DNA from: an uncultured Pseudomonadales bacterium
Lineage (GTDB): Bacteria; Pseudomonadota; Gammaproteobacteria; Pseudomonadales; Azotimanducaceae
Assembly (NCBI GenBank): GCA_958296165.1
Contig: OY282447.1
Location: 2,418,001-2,482,000 of the forward strand
Direction of reading: 5' to 3'
DNA length: 64,000 bases
A program made the position numbers and the translations under genes. The notes under the pieces are model-generated. The model saw nothing but the letters and a program-made list of their open reading frames with translations, had not been told where the DNA came from and searched no databases. Shown here piece by piece: positions 48,405 through 57,895 of this stretch. Position 1 is the stretch's first letter. The number at the start of each line of letters is the position of its first letter.

Positions 48405-48680
48405 TTAGCGCCGGGAACGACGGTCCGAATCGTGGCCGCGGTAGGTGCGCGTGGGCGCGAACTCGCCGAGCTTGTGGCCCACCATGTCTTCCGAGATGAA
48501 CACCGGCACGTGCTGGCGGCCGTTGTGTACGGATATGGTAAGCCCCACCATATCCGGCACGATCATCGACCGGCGCGACCAGGTGCGAATGGGCCGCCTG
48601 TCCTTGTTGGCGACCGCCTCGTTCACCTTGTGCATCAGATGCAGATCCACGAACGGCCCCTTGCGTAGCGATCTCGGCAT
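48405..48680 (-). CDS. rpsS: Ribosomal protein S19
   Basis: 91 residues, [20 protein letters not shown] start and [20 protein letters not shown] end; complete. Confidence 0.98.
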   Translation of the reverse strand: MPRSLRKGPFVDLHLMHKVNEAVANKDRRPIRTWSRRSMIVPDMVGLTISVHNGRQHVPVFISEDMVGHKLGEFAPTRTYRGHDSDRRSRR

Positions 48681-48686
48681 GTACGA

Positions 48687-49517
48687 TTACCTCCTGCCGC
48701 CGCGCCGCCGGACGATGTCCTTGTCGGTGCGCTTGTTCTTGCGGGTCTTGAACCCCTTGGTCGGCACGCCCTTGGGCGATACCGGATGGCGACCGCCCGA
48801 GGTCTTGCCCTCGCCGCCGCCATGCGGATGATCCACCGGATTCATCGCCACGCCGCGCACCGTCGGGCGCACGCCACGCCAGCGCTTGGCGCCGGCTTTG
48901 CCCAGCGAGCGCAGACTGTGTTCGCTGTTGCCTACCTCGCCCAGCGCCGCCCTGCACTCCACCGGCACGCGCCGCATTTCGCCTGAACGCAGCCGCAGCG
49001 TTGCGTGAGTGCCCTCGCGGGCAACCAGCTGGCAAGAGGCGCCGGCACTGCGGACAAGTTGGGCGCCCTTGCCCGGCTTGAGCTCCACACAGTGGATCAC
49101 GCTGCCGACTGGAATGTTGCGCAGCGGCATGGCGTTGCCGGCACGGATCGGCGCCGTGGTGCCGGACATCAGCTCGTCACCGGCGTGTAGGCCCTTCGGC
49201 GCCACGATGTAGCGATATTCGCCGTCGGCATACTTGAGCAAGGCGATGTTGGCCGTGCGATTGGGGTCGTACTCCAGCCGCGCCACCGTCGCCTTGATGC
49301 CGTCCTTGCTGCGGCGGAAGTCGATCTTGCGGTAGTGCTGCTTGTGGCCGCCGCCGCGATGCCGCGTTGTAATGCGCCCGGCGCCGTTGCGCCCGCCGGT
49401 TTGCTTCTGCTTCTCTACGAGCGGCTTGTAGGGCGAGCCCTTGTGCAGCGTTGGGTCCACCACCTTCACAACGAAGCGGCGGCCCGGCGATGTGGGCTTG
49501 GTCTTGACGACAGGCAT
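48687..49517 (-). CDS. rplB: Ribosomal protein L2
   Basis: 276 residues. The peptidyl-transferase-proximal block [20 protein letters not shown] holds the conserved His near the active centre; the N-terminal [15 protein letters not shown] is standard. Confidence 0.98.
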   Translation of the reverse strand: MPVVKTKPTSPGRRFVVKVVDPTLHKGSPYKPLVEKQKQTGGRNGAGRITTRHRGGGHKQHYRKIDFRRSKDGIKATVARLEYDPNRTANIALLKYADGEYRYIVAPKGLHAGDELMSGTTAPIRAGNAMPLRNIPVGSVIHCVELKPGKGAQLVRSAGASCQLVAREGTHATLRLRSGEMRRVPVECRAALGEVGNSEHSLRSLGKAGAKRWRGVRPTVRGVAMNPVDHPHGGGEGKTSGGRHPVSPKGVPTKGFKTRKNKRTDKDIVRRRGGRR

Positions 49518-49555
49518 TCGCTACGTTCCCTTGTGTTGGCGCTGCCGAGCTGGCC

Positions 49556-49876
49556 TTAGCTGGCCACTACCGAGGTGTAGTCGAGCACTTCGCCGTCCGC
49601 GATGCGCACGTATGCCTTCTTCCAGCTCTTCATGTGCGACGTAACGCCCCGGAAGTTGCGCTTTACCTTGCCCTTGACGTTCAAGGTGGTGACCTTCTCT
49701 ACCGTCACGCCGAACACCTCTTCCACCGCCGCTTTGATCTCGCGCTTGGTGGCGTCCTTGGCGACCTTGAATGCGTATTGGTTGCTCGAGTCGCCCAATG
49801 TAGTGGCCTTCTCGGTGATGTGCGGTTCGATCAGCACCGTGTAGATGCGCTCTTCGCGGGCCTGAATCGCGCTCAT
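49556..49876 (-). CDS. rplW: Ribosomal protein L23
   Basis: 106 residues. [20 protein letters not shown] and [20 protein letters not shown] are L23 signatures. Part of the exit-site docking platform. The ATG overlaps the rplD stop (ATGA). Confidence 0.97.
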   Translation of the reverse strand: MSAIQAREERIYTVLIEPHITEKATTLGDSSNQYAFKVAKDATKREIKAAVEEVFGVTVEKVTTLNVKGKVKRNFRGVTSHMKSWKKAYVRIADGEVLDYTSVVAS

Positions 49877-50532
49877 GTCAAACGCTCCTCGATGGCCTTC
49901 AGCGCATCGGTGGTCGCAAGCACCTTCTCGTGACTCATAAGCAGCACGGGGTTGATCGCCGCGTCGTCGCAGACCTCCACGGCGGGCAGGTTGCGGGCCG
50001 CCAGAGACAGATTGCGGCCCACTTCCGTGGCGACGATCAGAACGTCGTCGAGTTCAAGTGCGTCGAGCTTTTCAGCTAGGGATTTCGTTTTGGGAGTATC
50101 GAGGAGAAGCGAGGAAGATGGGATAGCGATAAGACGATTCTGGCGGATAAGCTCGGAAAAAATGCAGCGCACCGCGCCACGGTACATCTTGCGGTTCAGC
50201 TTCACGGCATGATCTTGCGGGCGCGCCGCAAACGCTTGCCCGCCGCCGCGCCAAAGTGGGCTGCGGATGGAGCCGGCGCGAGCCCGCCCGGTGCTTTTCT
50301 GGCGCCAAGGCTTGCGGCCGCCGCCACGTACTTCGCTGCGCGTCTTCTGCGCTCTCGTGCCCTGCCGAGCGCCGGCCAGAAAGGCGACCACCACCTGATG
50401 CACTAGAGGCTCGTTGAAATGCTGGCCGAACACCGCTTCGGATAGCTCGACGTCGGAGGCGGCATCGGCCGTCGCTGCCGTCTCGTGCGTCGTTTGCGCC
50501 GACTGCTGCGCCAATGCCACGGCCACGCTCAT
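49873..50532 (-). CDS. rplD: Ribosomal protein L4
   Basis: 219 residues from the ATG at 50532, overlapping the rplC stop (ATGA). Core blocks [20 protein letters not shown] and [20 protein letters not shown] are clear. The N-terminus carries an extra Ala/Thr-rich stretch ([17 protein letters not shown]). In E. coli L4 represses the S10 operon through the leader, relevant to the hairpin before rpsJ. Confidence 0.97.
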   Translation of the reverse strand: MSVAVALAQQSAQTTHETAATADAASDVELSEAVFGQHFNEPLVHQVVVAFLAGARQGTRAQKTRSEVRGGGRKPWRQKSTGRARAGSIRSPLWRGGGQAFAARPQDHAVKLNRKMYRGAVRCIFSELIRQNRLIAIPSSSLLLDTPKTKSLAEKLDALELDDVLIVATEVGRNLSLAARNLPAVEVCDDAAINPVLLMSHEKVLATTDALKAIEERLT

Positions 50533-51191
50533 CGCGGACGTCCTTTGGTTCCGGAGGCTTTCACGGCCGGCCGCACGCAGACATCGGTACCGGCGGCGCC
50601 TGGCACGGCGCCCCTGATAAGGAGGATGTTTTTTCCTGGAAGAATATCGACGACGGTGAGATTTTGAACGGTGACGCGTTGATTGCCCATATGACCGGCC
50701 ATCTTCTTGCCCTTGAATACGCGGCCGGGCGTTTGACACTGACCGATAGAGCCGGGGGCGCGGTGCGAGATGGAATTGCCGTGGCTCGCGTCTTGGCCGC
50801 GGAAGTTCCAGCGCTTGATCGTGCCGGCGTATCCCTTGCCTTTGGAGACGCCGGCGACATCCACCACCTGGCCCTTCTCGAATTGATCGATGCCGAGCTC
50901 GGCGCCGGGCGCTAGTTCCTCGCTCGGCGCATCCTGCAGGCGAAACTCCCACAGACCGCGCCCGGCTGCCGTCTCCGCCTTGGCGAAGTGGCCGGCCATC
51001 GGGCGCGTAACGCGGCCAGACTTGACGCTGCCGGTAGTGACCTGCACGGCGTTGTAGCCGTCTGCCGCTTCCGTCTTTATTTGCGTGATGCGATTGGGCT
51101 CGGCGAGGATCACGGTGACGGGAATGGACTCGCCCTCGGCGGTGAACACGCGCGTCATGCCGCTCTTCTTTCCTATGACGCCAATGGCCAT
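50529..51191 (-). CDS. rplC: Ribosomal protein L3
   Basis: 220 residues. [20 protein letters not shown] start and the conserved loop [20 protein letters not shown] with the methylated-Gln region are present. Confidence 0.98.
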   Translation of the reverse strand: MAIGVIGKKSGMTRVFTAEGESIPVTVILAEPNRITQIKTEAADGYNAVQVTTGSVKSGRVTRPMAGHFAKAETAAGRGLWEFRLQDAPSEELAPGAELGIDQFEKGQVVDVAGVSKGKGYAGTIKRWNFRGQDASHGNSISHRAPGSIGQCQTPGRVFKGKKMAGHMGNQRVTVQNLTVVDILPGKNILLIRGAVPGAAGTDVCVRPAVKASGTKGRPR

Positions 51192-51233
51192 GCCGTTCGC
51201 CTCCGCTCTCTCGCTGTTCAGGCCAGTGCGCCG

Positions 51234-51646
<413 letters not shown>

Positions 51647-51776
51647 GGTCAAAACGGACGGCGGATGTTACGCCCGTTGGCGCATTGTCGCAACAAGAGT
51701 TTCTAGCTTTTCAAACTCTCTAACTAACTCCCTAACCTCCCCGACCGTTCGGAACCGAATCAAGTAGCCGCTAGCG

Positions 51777-54398
51777 CTAACGACTCGTCCGCCAGGTTGC
51801 GCGCAAGTAGTAGAACCCGCCGTTGAATCCGAACGGCGAGCCTTCGGGATACAACAACCCGGCCACTTCGCCGTTGGGGTTCTTCTGCGGATAGACGTCG
51901 AAGATGTTCTGTGCGCCAAGCAGCACCGCGATGGAGTCCGTTACATCCAAGGCCGCTTCGGCGTCGAACAGAGTGGCAGGTTCCGCGTAGTAGGCGACGG
52001 ACGCATCGTTGGTGGGCGCGTCGTAGTACTCGCCGTAGTAGCGCACTCGCGCCATCAGTCGCCAGCGCTCCTGCAAGTGCGTCCACGTCGCGGTCCAGCG
52101 CGTGTCCGGGCGGCCTTCCTCGATCTGCGCCTTGCGGTTGCTGCTGGTGAAATCCGGGTTGAAGCGCGTCAGTTCCACGGCGGAGAAGTTCGCCGCGACC
52201 GTTATGTTGGACGCGCCTCCGGCCACATCGAATGGCCAAGTCGCCACCACATCAATGCCCGAAGCCGCGACGGTTTGCTGGTTGGAGAAGAAACGCACGG
52301 ACGTGAAGCTGCTCGCGTCTGAGACGCCGGCGGCGAGCAGCGCCTCGATGTCGGCCGATGTGAGGTTGAAGCGGCTGGTGAACGAGATGCGGTCTTCGAT
52401 TTCGATGTTGTAGTAGTCCACCGTTACGCCCACCCTGCCAACGTTGAGCACCGCGCCGACGGTGATATTGGTGGATTCCTCGGGCGTCAGCGGGCGCGCG
52501 CCTTTGCGCTGCGCCACGGGGTTGGTGGGCGGCAGCGTGGCAATGTCGGCAAGGCGGCCCATGTTGAACTCGGTGGTCACGTTGCGCAGGTTGGCTTGTC
52601 CGGCGGTGGGCACCCGGAACCCGGTGCTCACCGCGCCGCGCACCGCCACGTTGTCGTGCAGTTGCCAGCGCATCGCCACCTTGCCGTCCAGCGTGTTGCC
52701 GAAGGCGGCGTAGTTTTCGTAGCGCAAGGCGCCGCCGAGCAACAAGCGGTCGGTTACGTCGCCTTCCAAATCGAGGTACGCGGCCATCGCCCGCACGGTG
52801 TGTTCGCCGGCGTCGCCGGGCTGAAAGCCGGGAAAACCGTTGGAACCGACGCCGAAGCCCTGCGCCGCGAGGCCGTGCGCGATGTTGGGGTCTATGTAGA
52901 AGGAGTCGGGGCCGCCGTTCTCGATCTTGAAGGTCTCGTCGCGGTACTCCAAGCCCACCGCAACATTGATCGGCCCGGCCATGCTGCCCAACTCGAACGG
53001 CTTGGCCAAATCGACGTTGACGACGCGATCGGTCTCGGTGTAGGCGCCGGGCTCGTAGTGGATCGGAATGTCGTTGCGGAGCGCCAGCAATTGCGGGTTG
53101 ATCGTGTTGTAGATGTAGAAGCGGGCATTGCTGCGGCCGGCGGTCACGCTGGCGTCGTAGAGCCAGCCGGAATCCATTTCGCCCCGTACGCCCGCAGCGA
53201 TGCTGGAGTCGTAGACGAAGCCGCCGAACTGGGGCGTGAAACCGCCGGGGAACTTCTCGATCAGAGAGTAGCAGTTCGGATCGTTGCGGATCGCGGCCAG
53301 CGCCGCGCCGTCCGGCACGTTGTCCACGATACGCACCACAGGACAGTTGCCGCTGCCGTCGCTGGTGAGATCCGCCACTTTCACGGTCGCCGTGCCGTCC
53401 GCCAGCACCGGGCCGCGGAACACGCCGCCGCGGGTGTGCGGGTTGCGGAAATAGAAGCCGCCTTCCACTTGCCGCTCGGCCCAGTTGCCGAATGCGTATG
53501 CCTCGCCGCCGCCGGCGAGCTGCACGCCGAAGTTGCCGAACAGCTTGATGTCGTCCGAGATCTGCGGCGCGCCCCAGATCTGGGCCGCAGGTTGGCGAAC
53601 GCGCGTGTTGCCGGCGTCGATGAGCGCTTGCGCGTCGCCACGTTGGGCGCTGCGGCTGGTAGGGTCGGATTCCTTCCACTCGAAACTCAAGTTGGCGAAA
53701 CCGTCCGTACCCAGCGGCAGCCCGACGTTGGCGGCCAACGTAAGGGCGTCGCCGTCGCCCTCGAAGTGGCTGCCCCATTTGGCGTCGAGCGTCGCGCCGT
53801 GATCGGCTTCCTTGAGCACGAAGTTCATGATGCCGGCAATCGCGTCCGAGCCGTATTGCGCGGATGCGCCGTCGCGCAGCACCTCCAACCGATCCAGCGC
53901 GATGGCGGGAATGACGGATAGGTCCGGCCCTTGCGCGCCGCCTGAGATGCCGGCGCCGAGCAGCGCGATGACGGCCGCACGGTGGCGCCGTTTGCCGTTC
54001 AGCAGCACCAGCGTGGCATCCGGCGCGAGACCGCGCAGGGTGGCGGGGCGAACGAGAGTGGCGGCGTCGCTGATCGGCTCTTGGCTGACGTTGTAGGAAG
54101 GCACGAGCGCCGCCAGCAAGGCATCGAGGTCGGTGTCGCCGTGGGCGAGGAACTCGTCGCCGCCGATCACGTCCACCGGCACTGGCGAGTCGGCGGCCGA
54201 ACGGTCTTGTCGGCGCGAGCCGACCACCACCACTTCTTCGATCTCGCCTTCGATCTCGCCGGCCTGGGGTTCCTCCGCCCGAACAAGCTGGCCGGGCAGC
54301 CCCAACGCGATAGCCAGGCTGAATGCGACGGTCGAAAACACGGCGGTGCGTGCCCGTGCGCGATCATTCGAGTCCGTTTCGTTTCCGTGGCTTCTCAT
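51777..54398 (-). CDS. TonB-dependent outer-membrane receptor (second)
   Basis: 873 residues: signal peptide (about 17-41), TonB-box-like EIEEVVVVGSRR, plug (LRGLAPDATLVLLNGKRRHR; VLRDGASAQYGSDAIAGIMN) and barrel. The last strand reads GGFYYLRATWRTSR and lacks the usual terminal aromatic residue. Substrate unknown; plug features differ from the 33-kb receptor. Same strand as, and 228 bp before, the S10 cluster; divergent from the thiolase-DUF35 genes. Confidence 0.92.
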   Translation of the reverse strand: MRSHGNETDSNDRARARTAVFSTVAFSLAIALGLPGQLVRAEEPQAGEIEGEIEEVVVVGSRRQDRSAADSPVPVDVIGGDEFLAHGDTDLDALLAALVPSYNVSQEPISDAATLVRPATLRGLAPDATLVLLNGKRRHRAAVIALLGAGISGGAQGPDLSVIPAIALDRLEVLRDGASAQYGSDAIAGIMNFVLKEADHGATLDAKWGSHFEGDGDALTLAANVGLPLGTDGFANLSFEWKESDPTSRSAQRGDAQALIDAGNTRVRQPAAQIWGAPQISDDIKLFGNFGVQLAGGGEAYAFGNWAERQVEGGFYFRNPHTRGGVFRGPVLADGTATVKVADLTSDGSGNCPVVRIVDNVPDGAALAAIRNDPNCYSLIEKFPGGFTPQFGGFVYDSSIAAGVRGEMDSGWLYDASVTAGRSNARFYIYNTINPQLLALRNDIPIHYEPGAYTETDRVVNVDLAKPFELGSMAGPINVAVGLEYRDETFKIENGGPDSFYIDPNIAHGLAAQGFGVGSNGFPGFQPGDAGEHTVRAMAAYLDLEGDVTDRLLLGGALRYENYAAFGNTLDGKVAMRWQLHDNVAVRGAVSTGFRVPTAGQANLRNVTTEFNMGRLADIATLPPTNPVAQRKGARPLTPEESTNITVGAVLNVGRVGVTVDYYNIEIEDRISFTSRFNLTSADIEALLAAGVSDASSFTSVRFFSNQQTVAASGIDVVATWPFDVAGGASNITVAANFSAVELTRFNPDFTSSNRKAQIEEGRPDTRWTATWTHLQERWRLMARVRYYGEYYDAPTNDASVAYYAEPATLFDAEAALDVTDSIAVLLGAQNIFDVYPQKNPNGEVAGLLYPEGSPFGFNGGFYYLRATWRTSR

Positions 54399-54596
54399 GC
54401 GCGCCAGCCTCGCTCAAATCGATGCGCGAGAGCATACAACTCATGATCGGCGCGGTAAATCGGCTCTGCCGGAGGCGACGACCGCGTCGGCGTTGAAAGA
54501 CCGCCTTCGGGCGGCTATGTTCGTGTTGAGGAGCGTCGCCAGCCGCGCGGCGGCGGCGCGAACGAGGCGAAAGAGCTAAAGAACCGAGGGAACTTC

Positions 54597-55775
54597 ATGT
54601 CACGAACCCTGCGTGGCGCTGCCGCGATTGCCGGCGTCGGCGAGACCACCTACTACAAACGCGGCCAGTCGCCGGATGCCGAGTTCAAACTGGCGCTGAT
54701 GGCGACGATCGCCGCCTGCGAAGATGCCGGCATCTCGCCCAAGGAAGTGGATGGCTTCGCGTCCTTTTCCAACGACCGCAGCGATCCGTCGCGGCTTGCC
54801 AATGCGCTCGGCATCCGCGATCTGCGTTTCTCGAACATGCAGTGGGGCGGCGGGGGCGGCGGTGGTTCCGCGGCGCTGGCGCACGCTGCCGCGGCGGTGG
54901 CCACTGGCCTGGCCGAGTGCGTGGTCGTGTTCCGCGCCTTGGCGCAAGGCCAGTTCGGGCGCTTCGGGCAGGGGCCGCGCAGCACGGCGGTGTCGGGCGC
55001 CGCTGCCTACACCGTGCCGTATGGCCTGATGTCGCCAGCCCAGAGCTTTGCCATGAAGGTGCAGCGCTTCATGCACGACCACGGCGTGCAGCAGGAAGCG
55101 CTGCGAGCGATTGCGCTCGCTTCCTACCACCACGCGCAAGCCAATCCCCGCGCCGTGATGCACGGCCGCCCTCTAGACGAAGACAAGTACGACAAGTCGC
55201 GTTGGATCGTGGAGCCCTTCCATCTGTTCGACTGCTGCTTGGAGAACGACGGCGCTGCGGCGATGGTGGTGGTGCCGGCCGATCGCGCCAAGGATTTCGA
55301 CCACTCGCCGGCATATGTGCTGAGTGCGGTCACCGGCTCGCACTACCGCGCCGGGGCAAGCGTTCACAACACGCCGGACTACGCCACCTCCAACTTCAAG
55401 ACCTGCGTGCCGCGCTTGTACGACATGGCCGAGTGCAAGCCGGCGGACGTAGACGTGCTGCAGTGCTACGAGAACTTCACCGGCGGGGTGCTGATGAGCA
55501 TCGTCGAGCACGGCTTCTGCGAGCCGGATGGGTGCAACGACTTTCTCACCAAGGAGAACCTGCTCGCGCCGAGCGGAGCGCTGCCCACCAACACCAGCGG
55601 CGGCAACTTGGCGGAGTGCTACATGCATGGCCTTGAACTCAACATCGAAGCGGTGCGCCAGATTCGCGGCACGTCCACCAGCCAAGTGCAGGACGTGGAC
55701 GTGTCGATGGTGGTGTCCGGCCCGATGGTGACGCCGGTCAGCTCCTGCATCTTCGGCTCGGAGGCGACGCTATGA
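54597..55775 (+). CDS. Thiolase-like protein lacking the N-terminal nucleophilic cysteine (SCP2/Ltp2 type)
   Basis: 392 residues. Thiolase fold evident (ASRTLRGAAAIAGVGE-like start, NTSGGNLAECYMHGLELN near the end), but the usual CxSG nucleophile region reads GGGGGGGSAALAHAAAAVA, without Cys. The GHPxGATG motif is replaced by AECYMHG. This pattern, together with a DUF35 partner, recalls Ltp2-type retro-aldolases of steroid side-chain degradation, where Tyr residues act instead. GAGGG precedes the ATG. The next gene overlaps by 4 bp. Confidence 0.85.
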   Translation: MSRTLRGAAAIAGVGETTYYKRGQSPDAEFKLALMATIAACEDAGISPKEVDGFASFSNDRSDPSRLANALGIRDLRFSNMQWGGGGGGGSAALAHAAAAVATGLAECVVVFRALAQGQFGRFGQGPRSTAVSGAAAYTVPYGLMSPAQSFAMKVQRFMHDHGVQQEALRAIALASYHHAQANPRAVMHGRPLDEDKYDKSRWIVEPFHLFDCCLENDGAAAMVVVPADRAKDFDHSPAYVLSAVTGSHYRAGASVHNTPDYATSNFKTCVPRLYDMAECKPADVDVLQCYENFTGGVLMSIVEHGFCEPDGCNDFLTKENLLAPSGALPTNTSGGNLAECYMHGLELNIEAVRQIRGTSTSQVQDVDVSMVVSGPMVTPVSSCIFGSEATL

Positions 55776-56209
55776 GCTACTTGAATCCCGGCCTGCCGAA
55801 ACCGGTTGCCTCGCCGGACGGCCTTGACGCGCCCTATTGGGACGCAATCGCCGAAGATCGCCTGGTGATGCAACGCTGCAATGCCTGCGGCACTTGGCAA
55901 TGGGGCCCTGAGTGGACCTGCCACCACTGCCACAGCTTCGACCTAGCCTTCGACGAAGTGCCGCAAACCGGCCGCATCTACAGCTACGAGCGGGTCTGGC
56001 ATCCGGTTCATCCGGCGCTGAACGAGCAGGGCCCCTACATCATCGTGCTGGTGGAGTTCCCGGCCCACGACGGCGCGCGCATGGTGGGCAATCTGGTCGG
56101 CGACCCGCGCCAGGCAGTGGAAATCGGCGCCGAGGTGCGCGCCGTGTTCGAGCACCACAACGATGAAGACCCTGCCTACACGCTGGTGCATTGGCAGGTG
56201 ACGTCCTAA
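55772..56209 (+). CDS. DUF35 Zn-ribbon/OB-fold partner protein
   Basis: 145 residues. An N-terminal rubredoxin-like zinc ribbon with two Cys-x-x-Cys pairs (CNACGTWQWGPEWTCHHC) is followed by an OB fold (GRIYSYERVWHPVHP; EVRAVFEHHN). DUF35 proteins bind thiolase-like partners and can channel acyl-CoA. ATGA overlap with the thiolase gene supports a stoichiometric complex. Confidence 0.9.
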   Translation: MSYLNPGLPKPVASPDGLDAPYWDAIAEDRLVMQRCNACGTWQWGPEWTCHHCHSFDLAFDEVPQTGRIYSYERVWHPVHPALNEQGPYIIVLVEFPAHDGARMVGNLVGDPRQAVEIGAEVRAVFEHHNDEDPAYTLVHWQVTS

Positions 56210-56746
56210 GCGGCGGCGTTGGCACGAACGCGATCGGCGGCGACCACGCCGGCAATTACGGCCGGCGTGATATTCGCCATCCTCAGCTATTCTAAGGAGT
56301 TCGTTGAGTCCGGCGTCGGTTTGCCGGCGGTATTGCAGCAGTGGTCGCCATATACGGGAACGGCTGAATCGAGCGCCAAGTTAATGCCCAAGTCAACGCC
56401 ACACCGCGCTCGCTCCGAGGAGCGCAATGCCGATGCGGCTTGGCGCCTGCCGCTCGATGACGCATTGGGTTCGTTCCCCGGCATCGTCAAGGCGGATCGT
56501 CGTCGTGCCGGCAGCCATGTCCATCACGACGGCGAGAACGTGATACTCGCGCTCGGCTTCGACGACAACGGCGCCGGCAGAACGGCTCGGCTGGTGGCCG
56601 ACTTCATCATGTCTCGGATGGGCTCTGGCGCCCGCCTGGATGGTCGAGCGCCGGTGCGCCCGAACGCCGCGCTGGCTTGCCCCTGCGCCCCGCCGGATGC
56701 GCTCTTCTATGCCTGCACCAAACAGCAAGCCGCTCACTTCGCTCGC
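56210..56746 (+). other. 537-bp stretch without a recognised gene
   Basis: The frame of the downstream winged-helix gene stays open back to 56219, but the extra 176 residues look unlike a conserved domain and have low-complexity shadow character. No hairpin-T terminator, tRNA or repeat was recognised. It could be an N-terminal extension, a decayed gene or a long leader. Confidence 0.5.
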
Positions 56747-57856
56747 ATGTTGAGCTACGCCTCGCCCCGCCCGCAAGGCCCCGAGCGCTCCGCCACGACG
56801 AATAGAGCGAAGCCGCTCTCGGTATTGCTCAGCCACGCCTTCGCCGCGTTCGAGGAGGATTACCTGAGCGCTGCGGCGGGCGACCCCGCCAAGCCTTCGC
56901 TTGGCGTGTGGAGCAACGCGCTGCGCGGCATCGGCGACGACGGCGTGCGGCAGCGCGACCTGCCGAAGTACACGATCCTCTCGCGCCGAACGGTTCGCGC
57001 CGTGCTGCGCGATTTGGAGCGGCTGCGCTGGGTTGCCATCGACAAGCGGCCAGGCGGCAGCCATTTGCGGCTGACGGACACCGGCCGCCAAGCGCGCGAC
57101 GCCGGCCCGGCGCTCATCCGCGCTGTCGAGGACGAGTGGCGACAACGCTTCGGCACCGCGCGGGTGGATGCGCTCCGCGCATCGCTCACGGCGCTGGTGA
57201 ACCAACTCGACATCGAATTGCCGTGGTGCCTCACCGGCTACGGCCTGGCGGACGCGAGCGTTACCGGCGGCAGCCACGTCGCCGCGCAGGTCGGCCCGCC
57301 GCGCGTGCCAGCGCACGGCCAGGATTGGCCCGTGGTGCTGCGCGAACCCGGCGCACACGCGCGCTGGCTGCCGCTGCCGGCCCTGCTCTCGCAAGCCTTG
57401 GCGGCGTTCACCATCGATTACGAGTGGGAAATCTTCGGCTACGGCGCCGGCCTGAACGCCACCTCGAACTTGCTCCAATTCATCGGCGACGACGGCATGC
57501 CGCTGGCCCGCGCCGCGGCGCTCGGCGAGGTGCGCGGCAACGGCAAGGCCGGTTTGGAGCGGCATCTGGTGGTGGTAGTAGCGGCCGGCAAGCCGCGCGA
57601 CGGCAGCAGACTCGTGTACTTGACGCCGAAGGGCAGGCGGGCGCGCGATTCGCATGGCTTTCTGCTAGCCGCGGTGGAGCGAGATTGGCAAGCGCGCACC
57701 GGCCGCACAGAGGCATTGCGCGAGGCACTCGAGGCGCTAGATCAAGATTTGAGCGACGATCTGCCCAACTACCCTAGCCCCACGGCGTGGATTTGGCACT
57801 CCATGAACATCGCCTCCGGGGTGGAGCGCAAGCGCAAGGCGCGTGGCTCTGGCTAG
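56747..57856 (+). CDS. Protein with two tandem MarR-like winged-helix domains
   Basis: 369 residues from the ATG at 56747. Two similar halves are visible: PLSVLLSHAFAAFEEDY ... NALRGIGDDGVRQRDL ... LRLTDTGRQARD, and PLPALLSQALAAFTIDYEWE ... NLLQFIGDDGMPLARA ... VYLTPKGRRARD. Each resembles actinobacterial-type MarR-like winged helices with a leading helix. A DNA-binding regulator of the adjacent lipid or CoA genes is likely but unproven. An upstream start at 56219 cannot be excluded. Confidence 0.7.
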   Translation: MLSYASPRPQGPERSATTNRAKPLSVLLSHAFAAFEEDYLSAAAGDPAKPSLGVWSNALRGIGDDGVRQRDLPKYTILSRRTVRAVLRDLERLRWVAIDKRPGGSHLRLTDTGRQARDAGPALIRAVEDEWRQRFGTARVDALRASLTALVNQLDIELPWCLTGYGLADASVTGGSHVAAQVGPPRVPAHGQDWPVVLREPGAHARWLPLPALLSQALAAFTIDYEWEIFGYGAGLNATSNLLQFIGDDGMPLARAAALGEVRGNGKAGLERHLVVVVAAGKPRDGSRLVYLTPKGRRARDSHGFLLAAVERDWQARTGRTEALREALEALDQDLSDDLPNYPSPTAWIWHSMNIASGVERKRKARGSG

Positions 57857-57895
57857 AATCCAACAACCAGACGACTTGATTGGGAAAACTTTGGT

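Noticed and set aside
54501-54514. CCGCC-TTCG-GGCGG hairpin before the thiolase gene as a terminator
   Set aside because: Stable tetraloop hairpin but no T-run on either strand and located in a divergent promoter region.
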